Assembly: GCA_041392785.1 (NCBI GenBank)
Contig: JAWKLK010000010.1
Span: forward strand, 189,401-253,400
DNA from: OLB9 sp041392785
GTDB lineage: Bacteria; Bacteroidota; Bacteroidia; Chitinophagales; Saprospiraceae
Direction: 5' to 3'
Length of the DNA stretch: 64,000 nucleotides
Position 1 is the stretch's first letter; each line of letters begins with the position of its first letter. The notes beneath the pieces are model-generated. The model saw nothing but the letters and a program-made list of their open reading frames with translations. It had not been told where the DNA came from and ran no database searches. Positions 48,794 through 56,850 of this stretch are shown one piece after another. Made by a program: the position numbers and the translations under genes.

Positions 48794-50116
48794 ATGAATC
48801 ACATAACAAAAAATAATAATTCACTTCTTTCTCTCAGTATTGAAAATGTAGAAATTTTAAATTCCATATTCTCATCCGCTGTAGAAGGGCTAATAATTAT
48901 TGATCATCAAGGAATTATCCGCAATGCCAATCCAGCTACCTGTAAGTTGTTTGAGTATTCAGAACAAGAATTATTAGGTCAAAACGTCAGTGTACTGATG
49001 CCAAATGAAACAGCACAATATCATGACGGATATATTAAAAATTTTCTTACAACAAGGGTTCCCAAAATTATAGGAAATGGCAGAGAAGTAATAGCTAAGA
49101 AAAAATTTGGTCAACAATTTCCTATTTGGCTGAGTGTGAGTGAAATACAACTAGAAGATAGAACTTTATTTACAGGATTTGTACATGATTTATCGCAAGT
49201 TAAAGCCGCAGAGAATAAACTTAAAATGCTCAATGATGATCTAGAACTCAAAGTTACCGAGAGAACTTATAAACTTGAAGACGCAGTAAATAGATTACTT
49301 TCTACTAATAAAAAATTGACTGATGAAATATCAAGTAGAAAGGCAATCCAACTAGAGCTAAAAAACAGAGAGGAAGAATTAAAAAAATCATTGGTAAAAG
49401 AAAAGGAACTAGGTGAATTAAAGACGAGATTTGTGTCTATGGCATCACACGAATTCAGGACACCACTAGCCACTATTTTGTCATCCGTCAGTTTAATTCA
49501 AAAATATGATAAAACTGAACAACAAGATAAGCGAGACAAGCATGTTCATAAAATAAAATCGACGGTCAGTCATTTGGTCTCCATTTTAAATGATTTTTTA
49601 TCCATGAACAAGCTTGAAGAAGGTATAGTCCAAGTCAATATGGAAAAATTCAACGTTTTGGATGTCATACATGAAACAGTGGAAGAAATGAAGACAATAA
49701 TGAAATCCCAACAAACGATAGACATCATAAATCATTGCAAAAATCCATATATTATAAATGACCAGCGGGTGTTAAAAAATATTTTAATAAACCTTATTTC
49801 AAATTCAGCAAAATATTCAGGCGAAGATGGAAAGATCTTATGTCACATCGACGAAGAAAATGATGTAGTAAAAATTGGTGTAGAAGACAATGGTATAGGA
49901 ATCCCTCCAAAAGACCAAGTCTACCTTTTCGAAAGATTTTTTAGAGCTGCCAATGCCATGAATATCGAAGGTACAGGTTTGGGTCTCAATATTGTTAAAA
50001 GATACCTTGAAATGGTTCATGGTACCATCAGGTTTGAAAGTATCCCACATGAACGAACCTTATTTGAAGTTTCATTACCGAAAGATTTTCCTACATCTCC
50101 GATTAAAAGCAAATAA
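48794..50116 (+). CDS. FixL-like heme-PAS sensor histidine kinase
   Basis: 440 residues, no membrane segment. PAS domain at residues 20-135: FEYSEQELLGQNVSVLMP, then YHDGYIKNFLTT, KIIGNGREV, FPIWLSVSEI, LFTGFVHDLSQ. This follows the FixL heme-PAS pattern closely; H77 and R97 are exactly 20 apart, as are the heme ligand His200 and the oxygen-contacting Arg220 of B. japonicum FixL. A coiled coil spans 138-208. HisKA has MASHEFRTPLATI with phospho-acceptor H219; the ATPase domain has NLISNSAKYS (N box), VEDNGIGIPP (G1), FERFFRA (F box) and GTGLGLNIV (G2). Likely a cytoplasmic heme-based oxygen (or CO/NO) sensor. It is 26 bp upstream of its probable partner regulator. Confidence 0.85.
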   Translation: MNHITKNNNSLLSLSIENVEILNSIFSSAVEGLIIIDHQGIIRNANPATCKLFEYSEQELLGQNVSVLMPNETAQYHDGYIKNFLTTRVPKIIGNGREVIAKKKFGQQFPIWLSVSEIQLEDRTLFTGFVHDLSQVKAAENKLKMLNDDLELKVTERTYKLEDAVNRLLSTNKKLTDEISSRKAIQLELKNREEELKKSLVKEKELGELKTRFVSMASHEFRTPLATILSSVSLIQKYDKTEQQDKRDKHVHKIKSTVSHLVSILNDFLSMNKLEEGIVQVNMEKFNVLDVIHETVEEMKTIMKSQQTIDIINHCKNPYIINDQRVLKNILINLISNSAKYSGEDGKILCHIDEENDVVKIGVEDNGIGIPPKDQVYLFERFFRAANAMNIEGTGLGLNIVKRYLEMVHGTIRFESIPHERTLFEVSLPKDFPTSPIKSK

Positions 50117-50142
50117 TATTCACGATATTTGCACAAATTTCA

Positions 50143-51192
50143 ATGATGAATTCAAAAATTTTAGTAATCGAAGACAATTTGGATGTAAGGGAAAATCTTG
50201 CAGAATTATTGGAATTATCGGGATATGAAGTTCAAACGGCTGAAAATGGCAAATCCGGTGTGCAAAAAGCTAAAGAATTTAATCCAGACTTGATCTTGTG
50301 TGATATCATGATGCCTGAATTGGATGGCTATGGCGTATTAAGAATATTATCTACCACGCCCTCCACATCGTCAATACCCTTTATCTTTCTTACTGCAAAA
50401 TCAGAAAAGGACGATTTCAGAAAAGGTATGGGTTTAGGTGCAGATGATTACATCACAAAACCATATGATGATGTACAATTACTTGACACAATCACCATCA
50501 GATTACAAAAAAGTGCCAAAATAAAATCTTCATTTGACAAGTCATCACAAGGACTGCAAAGATTTTTGGATGAAGCTAAAGCCCAAAAGGAATTTGAAAA
50601 ACTTTCAGAAAATAGAGAAACGCGACATTATCATAAAAAAGATATCATATATGAAGCTGGACAACATCCTAAATGGTTGTATTTTATCGTTTCTGGTAGC
50701 GTCAAAGTATATCAAGTAAATGATTTTGGAAAGGAATTTACTGTAAATGTATATAAACAGGGTGAATTCTTCGGTTACCTACCTCTTCTGAAAGAAGAAA
50801 CTTATTATGATAATGCTTCATGCTTGGATGAAACATATATTCGGCTAATTCCTGTTGAAGATTTTACGCTAATTCTCTTAAATAATAGGGAATTTGCCGC
50901 TAAATTTATCAAAATGTTAGCCAACCAATCTGAAGATAATGAAAAACTGTTGTTAGAATTAGCCTATAGTTCTGTAAGAAAAAGAGTGGCTAATGCTCTA
51001 ATAAAATTCAGCGAAGTAAAGGAATCTCTTATTATGACTTTGTTGAGAGATGATATAGCGTCTATGGCTGGGACAGCAAAAGAGACAACGATTAGAACAT
51101 TGTCTGATTTCAAAAGTGAAGGCTTGATCTCAATTGATGATAAAAAAATTGAAATATTAAAACTAGATAAATTGAAAAATATGCCACAATAA
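50143..51192 (+). CDS. Response regulator: receiver domain fused to a CRP/FNR-type activator
   Basis: 349 residues. Receiver domain 1-120: acidic pair E10-D11, phospho-acceptor D54 in LILCDIMMPELDG, FLTAK, and ITKPYDD with the conserved Lys. A linker leads to a cyclic-nucleotide-binding-type jelly roll (about 165-270: KDIIYEAGQHPKWLYFIVSGSVKVYQ ... GEFFGYLPLL) whose cAMP contacts are absent (the Glu after FFG is Tyr; the usual Arg is missing), and there is no FNR Fe-S cysteine set. The winged helix-turn-helix at about 295-345 has DDIASMAGTAKETTIRTLSDFKSEGLI, with the E-T-x-x-R recognition pattern of the family. So phosphorylation by the upstream kinase, rather than a ligand, probably controls DNA binding. 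It unites the roles of FixJ and FixK in one protein. Confidence 0.88.
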   Translation: MMNSKILVIEDNLDVRENLAELLELSGYEVQTAENGKSGVQKAKEFNPDLILCDIMMPELDGYGVLRILSTTPSTSSIPFIFLTAKSEKDDFRKGMGLGADDYITKPYDDVQLLDTITIRLQKSAKIKSSFDKSSQGLQRFLDEAKAQKEFEKLSENRETRHYHKKDIIYEAGQHPKWLYFIVSGSVKVYQVNDFGKEFTVNVYKQGEFFGYLPLLKEETYYDNASCLDETYIRLIPVEDFTLILLNNREFAAKFIKMLANQSEDNEKLLLELAYSSVRKRVANALIKFSEVKESLIMTLLRDDIASMAGTAKETTIRTLSDFKSEGLISIDDKKIEILKLDKLKNMPQ

Positions 51193-51210
51193 TGTGATAT
51201 CAATCACATT
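51191..51210. promoter_or_regulatory. CRP/FNR-type palindrome ahead of the second CBS gene
   Basis: AATGTGATATCAATCACATT is a perfect inverted repeat (8-bp arms, 4-bp centre) with core TGAT-N4-ATCA. It starts at the stop codon of the REC-CRP gene. Its centre is about 63-66 bases ahead of the expected start from the TATCTTTG element at 51253, a class I activator distance. Confidence 0.7.
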
Positions 51211-51252
51211 GATTAGAGATTTTGATCATAAGTTCAATCTAAAATGTAGTAT

Positions 51253-51260
51253 TATCTTTG
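51253..51260 (+). promoter_or_regulatory. -7 promoter element for the second CBS gene
   Basis: TATCTTTG, 20 bases before the ATG at 51281, downstream of the palindrome. Confidence 0.55.
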
Positions 51261-51280
51261 TCAAAACGGAACATGTTTTT

Positions 51281-51703
51281 ATGAGTTTAAAAAAAAAAGA
51301 GTCTGTTGCACATATCATGACTAAAAATCCAAAAACTGTTAATTTACAAAACAGTTTGCTGGAAGTCTATAATATCATGAAAAATCACAATGTGAGGCAT
51401 GTTCCAGTGGTGTCTGGTGAAGAGCTTATTGGTATTATAAGCCAAACCGACATAGAGCGAGTAACATATGTGGAAGATGGGTTAAATGATCACATAAGAA
51501 CGGCTTTTTTTGACATGTTGCGCATTGATCAAGTAATGACTCGTCATGTAAATGCATTGCAAATTGGGGATTCAGTCAAGGAAGCCGCCGAAATATTGAG
51601 TATGGGTTCATATCACGCTTTGCCTGTATTGGAAGATACAAAATTAGTAGGAATTTTGACCACAACAGATTTAATAAATTATCTATTAAGACATTATGAA
51701 TAA
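51281..51703 (+). CDS. CBS-pair protein (second of two)
   Basis: 140 residues from the ATG at 51281. The frame is open further upstream, but that stretch covers the palindrome and promoter and reads as non-coding. Two CBS motifs: ESVAHIMTKNPKTVNLQNSLLEVYNIMKNHNVRHVPVVSGEELIGIISQTDIE (8-65) and DQVMTRHVNALQIGDSVKEAAEILSMGSYHALPVLEDTKLVGILTTTDLINYL (80-136). Likely adenine-nucleotide sensor. The separate promoter and palindrome make it a probable direct target of the REC-CRP protein encoded just upstream. A strong terminator follows. Confidence 0.85.
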   Translation: MSLKKKESVAHIMTKNPKTVNLQNSLLEVYNIMKNHNVRHVPVVSGEELIGIISQTDIERVTYVEDGLNDHIRTAFFDMLRIDQVMTRHVNALQIGDSVKEAAEILSMGSYHALPVLEDTKLVGILTTTDLINYLLRHYE

Positions 51704-51755
51704 TCCTTATTAAATTCTTTAGTAAAGATTGTTGATCTAATTGTTTTGATTTTTA

Positions 51756-51788
51756 GAAGGCGATTTTCAAAATCGCCTTCTTTTTTTA
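51756..51788 (+). terminator. Terminator closing the oxygen-response cluster
   Basis: GAAGGCGATTTT pairs with AAAATCGCCTTC around a minimal loop (12-bp arms), followed by eight T. It ends plus-strand transcription before the convergent pruA gene. Confidence 0.9.
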
Positions 51789-51820
51789 TATTGATCATCA
51801 ATACATAGCACCATCTTTGC

Positions 51821-53452
51821 TTACTCTTTTTCCATAAATGGGTACCTATAATCTACAGGAGGAACAAAATTTTCTTTGATAGTGCGTGGACTAACCCATC
51901 TGAATAGATTTAAAATTGAACCAGCCTTATCATTTGTGCCTGATGCTCTAGCTCCACCAAATGGTTGCTGACCTACCACCGCGCCAGTTGGTTTATCATT
52001 GATATAAAAATTACCAGCAGAATGTTTTAATCTATCTACAGCCTTTTTTAAAGCATACCTATCATTACAAAAGATAGCTCCAGTTAAGGCATATGGGCTT
52101 GTAGTATCTACCAGGTCCAAAGTCTCCTCGTAGTTTTTATCATCATAAACATAAATTGTCAAAATTGGGCCAAAAATTTCTTCACACATTGTAACGTACT
52201 TAGGATTTTTCGCTCTTAACACAGTTGGGGTAATGAAGTATCCTTTTGAATTATCATATGTTCCTCCGAAAACTATCTCTACATCTGACTCCTTTTTAGC
52301 ATCATCGATATAGCCAGATATTTTATTAAACGCCTTTTCATCAATGACTGCATTTATAAAATTCGTAAAATCAAGAACATCACCTATGGTTATCGAATTT
52401 AGATCAGTAACCATCGATTCCCTTACGGCTTCCCAAAGACTTGAAGGAATATAAGCTCTAGATGCAGCTGAACATTTTTGACCTTGATATTCGAATGCGC
52501 CTCGAGTTAATGCCACTGCCACAGTCTTCGGATCAGCTGATGGGTGCACCATCACAAAATCTTTTCCGCCAGTTTCACCTACCAATCTAGGGAAAGACTT
52601 ATATTTAGCTAAATTATTTCCTATTGTTGCCCAAAGTTTTTGAAACACACCTGTACTCCCGGTAAAGTGCAATCCAGCGAAATCTCTATGTGAAAAAATA
52701 GTATCGCCAGCTGTGGGGCCATCAACAAAAATCAGATTTATCACTCCATCGGGCAAACCAGCCTCTTTATAAATCTCCATTATGACCGCTGCAGAATAAA
52801 TTTGAGTCTCAGCAGGTTTCCAGACCACAGTATTGCCCATCAATGCAGGTGCGAAACATAAGTTCCCTGCAATAGATGTAAAATTAAACGGAGTTAATGC
52901 AAAAATAAATCCTTCTAATGGTCTGTATTCCAACCTATTCCATGTACCGCGTGGACTTTCAGGCTGTTGACTATATATTTCTGTCATATACTGCACATTA
53001 AACCTAAAAAAGTCCGCTAATTCACAAACAGCATCGATTTCAGATTGGTAAATGTTTTTTGATTGACCAAGCATTGTTGCAGCATTCATTTTTGCCCTAT
53101 ATGGCCCAGTCAACAAATCCGCTGCTTTTAAGAAAATCGCAGCTCTTTCTTGCCAAGGTGTATTTTCCCATGCATCTTTTGCTTCTAATGATGCTAATAC
53201 TGCTGCCTCCACATGACTTGCGTCTCCATAATAGTAGTGTCCCAATACATGAGCATGGTCGTGTGGTGGGTGTAATGATCTTTTGTCATTGGTTCTTACT
53301 TCTTTTCCCCCTATATACATAGGAATATCTACTTCAGTATGTAAAAGCTCTTCGAGAGCAGAAACCAATACCTTCCGTTCAAAACTCTTTGGACCGTATG
53401 ATAGTACTGGCTCATTTATAGCCGTTGGTACTTTAAAAAATGCATTTGACAT
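51821..53452 (-). CDS. pruA: L-glutamate gamma-semialdehyde (P5C) dehydrogenase
   Basis: 543 residues, the stand-alone type. Oxidises glutamate semialdehyde from proline to glutamate with NAD+. Aldehyde dehydrogenase motifs: TPFNFTSIAGNLCFAPALMGNTVVWKPAETQ (cofactor), FTGSTGVFQKL, VGETGGKDFVMVHPSAD (general base Glu), YQGQKCSAASRAYIP (catalytic Cys), EEIFGPILTIYVY, and FGGARASGTNDKAGS. It begins 6 bp after the coaD stop on the same strand; the two are probably transcribed together. Confidence 0.95.
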   Translation of the reverse strand: MSNAFFKVPTAINEPVLSYGPKSFERKVLVSALEELLHTEVDIPMYIGGKEVRTNDKRSLHPPHDHAHVLGHYYYGDASHVEAAVLASLEAKDAWENTPWQERAAIFLKAADLLTGPYRAKMNAATMLGQSKNIYQSEIDAVCELADFFRFNVQYMTEIYSQQPESPRGTWNRLEYRPLEGFIFALTPFNFTSIAGNLCFAPALMGNTVVWKPAETQIYSAAVIMEIYKEAGLPDGVINLIFVDGPTAGDTIFSHRDFAGLHFTGSTGVFQKLWATIGNNLAKYKSFPRLVGETGGKDFVMVHPSADPKTVAVALTRGAFEYQGQKCSAASRAYIPSSLWEAVRESMVTDLNSITIGDVLDFTNFINAVIDEKAFNKISGYIDDAKKESDVEIVFGGTYDNSKGYFITPTVLRAKNPKYVTMCEEIFGPILTIYVYDDKNYEETLDLVDTTSPYALTGAIFCNDRYALKKAVDRLKHSAGNFYINDKPTGAVVGQQPFGGARASGTNDKAGSILNLFRWVSPRTIKENFVPPVDYRYPFMEKE

Positions 53453-53458
53453 AAGATA

Positions 53459-53935
53459 TTATTTGTTCATTTGTTGCATATGATTGACAATGTTTGCAGG
53501 AACAAATGATGAAACATCGCCTTTGCCTTTGATGATCTCACGCACTATCGTGGAACTAATGTGTGAAAACTCAGGTTTGCTGATTAAAAATAGTGTTTCC
53601 AAATCTTCTCCAATAATGTGGTTTAACTGGGAAATAGTTTTTTCATATTCGAAATCTGCCGATGTCCTTAGTCCCCTTAACAAATAATTTGCTCCCACTG
53701 ACTTGCAATAATTTACTGTCAAACCTTCAAAATGAGAAATTGACACATTGGGAAATTGATCAAAGACTTCCTCCAACCATTTAAGTCTAACTTCTAAAGG
53801 AAAAAGTGATTGTTTTTGATTGTTTACACCTACTGCTACAATGATAGAATCAAAAATCGAAGATGCTCTCAACACAAGATCCACATGACCAATAGTTATG
53901 GGGTCAAAAGAGCCAGGAAATACTGCTACTTTCAT
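53459..53935 (-). CDS. coaD: Pantetheine-phosphate adenylyltransferase
   Basis: 158 residues from the ATG at 53935. A longer frame to 53965 would run over the -7 element at 53955-53962, so the shorter start is chosen; it also gives the normal N-terminus MKVAVFPGSFDPITIGHVDL with the TxGH nucleotidyl-transfer motif. Also visible: LLRGLRTSADFEYE and the ISSTIVREI segment. Transfers AMP from ATP to 4'-phosphopantetheine in coenzyme A synthesis. Usual length. Confidence 0.95.
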   Translation of the reverse strand: MKVAVFPGSFDPITIGHVDLVLRASSIFDSIIVAVGVNNQKQSLFPLEVRLKWLEEVFDQFPNVSISHFEGLTVNYCKSVGANYLLRGLRTSADFEYEKTISQLNHIIGEDLETLFLISKPEFSHISSTIVREIIKGKGDVSSFVPANIVNHMQQMNK

Positions 53936-53954
53936 GCATGAAACATTGCCAAGG

Positions 53955-53962
53955 CAAAGATA
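53955..53962 (-). promoter_or_regulatory. -7 promoter element for coaD-pruA
   Basis: Minus strand TATCTTTG (TAnnTTTG), 19 bases ahead of the coaD ATG. Confidence 0.55.
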
Positions 53963-53976
53963 CAATAAAACTTACC

Positions 53977-55479
53977 CTATTGCTGTGTATCAGAAACAAA
54001 AAATGTCAAAACACCCGCAAGGATCATTGAACAACCTCCTACTATAAGTGCATAAATAGGTGAATTTTCAAAGAATGAACTTAAGATAAAGCCTAATAAT
54101 GATGCTGCAACTAATTGGGGTATTACAATAAAAAAATTGAACACTCCCATATAATATCCCATCTTATCAGCTGGCAACGAACCCGATAAAATCGCATATG
54201 GCACAGATAAAATAGAAGACCATGCAAATCCCAAGCCAATCATAGGTAACCATTGTAATAGTAAGCCTTCACCTAAGAAATATATCGAAATTAATCCTAA
54301 ACCACCAAGGGTCAAAGATAGAAAATGCGTAAATTTCTGGATGTTTTAGCTGCTATAATTGGGATCAAAAATGCAACAATTGCAGCTATAAGATTGTAAT
54401 TCCCCCATCATACCACTTACCGTATTGGCTCCATCATTATAAATATCAGATGTTGGATCTGTAGTACCATAAATATGTTCTGTGATTGCAGCAGTTGAAT
54501 ATATCCAAAATGCAAATAATGCAAACCATGAAAAAAATTGTACCACAGCTAATTGCTTCATAGTTTTGGGCATTGTCAAAAAATCTTGCAAAATATTTGT
54601 AAAACCATTTTCCCTCATCCCTATTCTTTTCATCAGCCCACCAATAAAATACAAAAGTCCGAATAATGTGATGATCCCTATGCTTAGTATATACAAATCT
54701 TTCTTTAGCTGATACACGTATATTAAATATGATACAATAGATCCCAAAATCAATCCAAATACGCCTAAACTAAGCAAATATCTGTCAGAAACTGAAGTAG
54801 ATGTATTAATATTCACTTTTTGCTTATCCTCACTTTCAAATGCAAGCATTTCTTCTGGAGAATATTCCTTTGAAGTTAGCACTGTGTATAATACCGATAA
54901 AAAAAATACTAAGCCTCCTAAATAAAATGAAAACTTTACTGTGTCCGGTACGACACCAGCTGTAGCAGTATTGGATACGCCCATGGCATTAAAAATTGTA
55001 GGCAACCAAGATGCGATATATGCACCTGCACCAATAAAAAAGCTTTGCATAGCAAATCCCATGGTTCTTTGTTCATCAGGTAAGTTGTCTCCCACAAAAG
55101 CTCTGAATGGCTCCATAGAAATATTTATTGAAGCATCTAATATCCACAACATCCCGGCGGCTATCCATAAAGTAGCAGAATTAGGCATTAAAAAAAGTGC
55201 GATGGACGCAAGAAGAGCTCCAATAAAGAAAAAAGGTCTCCTCCTACCCCATTTCTTATGCCATGTACGATCACTAAAGTATCCAATTATAGGTTGTACT
55301 ATCAGTCCTGTCATAGGCGCTGCTACCCATAAAATTGGAATTTCCTCTATTTCTGCACCCAATGTTTGAAAAATTCTACTAACATTTCCATTTTGTAATG
55401 CAAAACCAAACTGAATACCGAAAAAGCCGACACTCATATTTATTATGGAAGTGATAGATAATTTTGGCTTATTTGACAT
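53977..55479 (-). pseudogene. SLC45-type MFS sugar transporter with two compensating indels
   Basis: About 500 residues, 12-helix MFS protein of the glycoside-pentoside-hexuronide/SLC45 kind (IGYFSDRTWHKKWGRRRPFFFIGALL between helices 2 and 3; DASINISMEPFRAFVGD). The frame breaks between 54406 and 54333. One extra G in the minus-strand G5 run (54402-54406) moves reading out of frame; one missing A near 54333 moves it back, and between them the native frame hits TAA at 54346. Reading the middle in the shifted frame gives a perfect helix (NYNLIAAIVAFLIPIIAAKTSR) that joins KFTHFLSLTLGG. So either two sequencing errors or a real inactivated gene. Directly downstream of a GH13 gene, which suggests maltose/oligosaccharide uptake. 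Confidence 0.8.
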
Positions 55480-55480
55480 G

Positions 55481-56752
55481 TTAAATGTTATGAGTTATTA
55501 CTATAAAATTCCACGGTTCTAATTCAATTGATGAACCTACATCAAAGTTACAATTTTCATTTGAGAATATATTGATACCTGAAATATTTTGTTGTAATGT
55601 TATTTTTTGCCTTTGATTAGAGATATTGATTAAAAATGACATGGCCATACTATGCACCCTTTGATGAGCAAGAATTACGGATGAATTATACCAATGAATT
55701 TCTAATTGTCCATGGTCACTGGGCGTCAAGTGCTGTAATAAGCTCCTACGTGCCTTATTTAATTCACTGTATAATGGCTGAAGAAAAAAATGTTTTAACT
55801 GAATCAAGTCCTTATCAAAAAATCTGATTGTCTTCGGATTGGGCTCTTCTTGTCCACTATATATCATAGGCACACCACCAACGGCATATGTCAATACAGC
55901 AAATGCTTTGTATGCTTCGCCCATTCGCAAAATCTCTGAACCTGACCACGAATTTTCATCATGATTTGAAGTAAATAACAGTTTATGCTGTATACCATTG
56001 AGATTGGTGTCAATATATTTTGTAACAGCAGATGGCCCTGACTCTTTTCTCGCTACTTTATTTATGATATGATGCAAATTCCAACCATAATGTACATTAA
56101 ACCCACCTTGATCAATATGAGCTCCCTCTTCTGACTCTGCAATAAAAATTAAATTTGGATTAGATTTTCTTAATTGGCTGTTAGCCTGAACCCAAAAAGC
56201 AGTAGGTACCAACATTGCCATATCTTGTCTAAATCCGTCCAACCTAAATTCATCAACCCAATATTGCATTTCGGAGATCATGGTTACCCACAAATCTTTG
56301 TTATGATAATTCAAATGTGCCACATCATTCCAACCCATAGGCTTGCCATTGGCATCAAAAGGCTCACGTATATGACCATTTTCGTCTTTGTAGTAAAATT
56401 CTGGATGGCTAGTGATCCATTCATGGTCCCAGCCCGTATGATTAGTCATCCAATCCAAAATGACACGCATACCCAAAGCATGGGCCTTCGAAATCAATAA
56501 TTTCATATCCCTTTTATCTCCTATGTTTGGATTAATTTCGCGATATGAGGATGGCGCATAATAGCTGCCTAATGTTCCCTTCCTTCTGGTTAAACTGATA
56601 GGAAAAACAGGCATCAACCACAGTACGTCAACACCCATATTTTTAAGTCTTGGTAAATGTGCGATAAAAGCATCTAAAGTTCCTTCTTCTGTATACTGTC
56701 TTATGTTAACTTCATATACGTTGTAAATTACTGGAAAAACTGACAATCTCAT
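55481..56752 (-). CDS. GH13 alpha-amylase-family glycoside hydrolase
   Basis: 423 residues, no signal peptide, so cytoplasmic. GH13 barrel: VLWLMPVFPIS, region I RVILDWMTNHTGWDH, region II FRLDGFRQDMAM (Asp nucleophile), region III LIFIAESEEG (acid/base Glu), region IV FTSNHDENSW (His-Asp transition-state pair), and a short C-terminal beta domain. Acts on alpha-glucosidic linkages, probably maltose or maltodextrins. It is followed after one base by the SLC45-type transporter gene, an uptake-plus-hydrolysis pair common in this phylum. A -7 element precedes it. Confidence 0.88.
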   Translation of the reverse strand: MRLSVFPVIYNVYEVNIRQYTEEGTLDAFIAHLPRLKNMGVDVLWLMPVFPISLTRRKGTLGSYYAPSSYREINPNIGDKRDMKLLISKAHALGMRVILDWMTNHTGWDHEWITSHPEFYYKDENGHIREPFDANGKPMGWNDVAHLNYHNKDLWVTMISEMQYWVDEFRLDGFRQDMAMLVPTAFWVQANSQLRKSNPNLIFIAESEEGAHIDQGGFNVHYGWNLHHIINKVARKESGPSAVTKYIDTNLNGIQHKLLFTSNHDENSWSGSEILRMGEAYKAFAVLTYAVGGVPMIYSGQEEPNPKTIRFFDKDLIQLKHFFLQPLYSELNKARRSLLQHLTPSDHGQLEIHWYNSSVILAHQRVHSMAMSFLINISNQRQKITLQQNISGINIFSNENCNFDVGSSIELEPWNFIVITHNI

Positions 56753-56768
56753 ATTGATCTCTTTTTGA

Positions 56769-56776
56769 CAAAATTA
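56769..56776 (-). promoter_or_regulatory. -7 promoter element for the GH13-transporter pair
   Basis: Minus strand TAATTTTG, 17 bases ahead of the ATG at 56752. Confidence 0.45.
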
Positions 56777-56795
56777 CGATATTTTCGACAGAAAC

Positions 56796-56832
56796 AAAAA
56801 AGGACTTGAAGCATATGTTCAAGTCCTTTTTT
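56796..56832 (-). terminator. Terminator after the 56.9-kb T9SS gene
   Basis: AAAAAAGGACTTGAA and TTCAAGTCCTTTTTT form a 15-bp stem around a 7-nt loop with flanking A and T tracts, immediately downstream of the minus-strand stop at 56851 and upstream of the GH13 promoter. It looks usable in both directions. Confidence 0.85.
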
Positions 56833-56850
56833 AGTAAAATTTAAAAATGA

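Noticed and set aside
50143..51192. Interpretation of the regulator as a cAMP-responsive CRP or Fe-S FNR
   Set aside because: The cAMP-contact Glu and Arg are missing and there is no N-terminal cysteine cluster; a receiver domain occupies the N-terminus instead.
51194..51280. N-terminal extension of the second CBS protein
   Set aside because: The stretch contains the palindrome and promoter element and has no CBS-family counterpart; the ATG at 51281 fits better.
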